Positions 33,238-33,587 of a stretch of 33,587 nt of DNA are shown here, piece by piece; the first letter of the stretch is position 1, and every line of letters starts with the position of its first letter. The stretch lies in assembly GCA_014859265.1 (NCBI GenBank), contig JACUUN010000017.1, positions 1-33,587 on the forward strand, read 5' to 3'. The notes under the pieces are model-generated. The model saw only the letters and a program-made list of their open reading frames with translations, was not told the origin of the DNA and did not search any database. Position numbers and translations under genes: made by a program. The stretch is from Coriobacteriia bacterium (GTDB lineage Bacteria > Actinomycetota > Coriobacteriia > Anaerosomatales > SLCP01).

Positions 33238-33529
33238 ACCTCCTCGCCGCCGAGTTACGGAATGGTGGCACACGGCGGGAAAACCGCAGGAACTGTAGGG
33301 ATTCTCGCCGAGCCTGAACCTTGAAAACCGGATACTGTGACAAGCCAGTAGGTTCGCGAAATGCGAATCACATAACCAAACCCGTCAACCGAGAGGGTCA
33401 ACAAAAGGCCAAACCGGAATGACAACCCGGATCCAAACCGTGTCGGTTTCCTTGCCGGCGCAGGTGGATCCAACCGGATCGAGCAAGATCCAACCTTCGT
33501 GGAATACGGACGCAAGGTCCGTAACACTT
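33238..33529 (+). promoter_or_regulatory. 16S rRNA leader (boxA-like and short repeats)
   Basis: The leader carries GAACCTTGAAAACCGG near 33316-33331, which resembles the conserved C-T-T-T-G-A-A-A-A-C element of rRNA leaders and spacers linked to antitermination and processing. A small hairpin TTCGC/GCGAA lies near 33354-33368. A short motif GATCCAA(A)CC recurs three times (about 33430, 33467 and 33487). The distal part should pair with sequence after 16S to form the processing stem, which lies outside the window. Confidence 0.55.

Positions 33530-33587
<58 letters not shown>

Overview
This is about 33.6 kb of GC-rich, gene-dense bacterial chromosome. The high GC, GTG starts, compact operons, a T-box ahead of pheST, and the order infC-rpmI-rplT ... 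pheST-argCJBDF-argR-argGH suggest an actinobacterial lineage. I lean to a Coriobacteriia-like (Anaerosomatales/OPB41-type) organism. That placement comes from gene content and style only; only the first bases of a 16S gene are present, so it cannot be confirmed here.

Layout. Positions 1-2830 form a worn accessory region. It holds the 3' end of an unrecognised gene, the stub of its translationally coupled neighbour, a reverse-strand HTH + ImmA/IrrE metallopeptidase gene with the remnant of a toxin-like partner, a two-gene toxin-antitoxin-like pair downstream of a perfect 34-bp palindrome, and two GNAT acetyltransferase fragments. Positions 2833-5454 carry a secreted subtilisin-like protease (reverse), panD, and a class III nucleotide-cyclase-like protein. 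Positions 5455-6997 are the IF3-L35-L20 operon, with an attenuator-like hairpin in its leader, an ATC start for infC and a terminator after rplT. Positions 7187-8007 hold a TasA/camelysin-like secreted protein overlapping a very small SipW-type signal peptidase. Positions 8008-11944 are the T-box leader and pheS-pheT.

Positions 12018-20590 are a complete ornithine/arginine operon from N-acetylglutamyl phosphate onward (argC, argJ, argB, argD, argF, argR, argG, argH). ArgJ can recycle the acetyl group, and the ArgR repressor is encoded inside the operon. It continues tightly into polX, a 3-methyladenine DNA glycosylase gene and a NIF3-like gene. Positions 24059-31496 contain two class A penicillin-binding proteins, both reverse strand, flanking a forward U32-family gene; one PBP ends in PASTA plus PKD domains. 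Positions 31686-33587 hold tyrS, a structured non-coding stretch ending in a strong terminator, a near-consensus rRNA promoter and leader, and the start of 16S rRNA.

Most of the window is core metabolism and translation. The least ordinary parts are the palindrome-controlled gene pair, the minimal SipW/TasA pair, the PKD-bearing PBP, the cyclase-like protein with altered catalytic positions, and the three-hairpin stretch between tyrS and the rRNA promoter. I see no CRISPR array, tRNA gene, integrase or intact insertion sequence.
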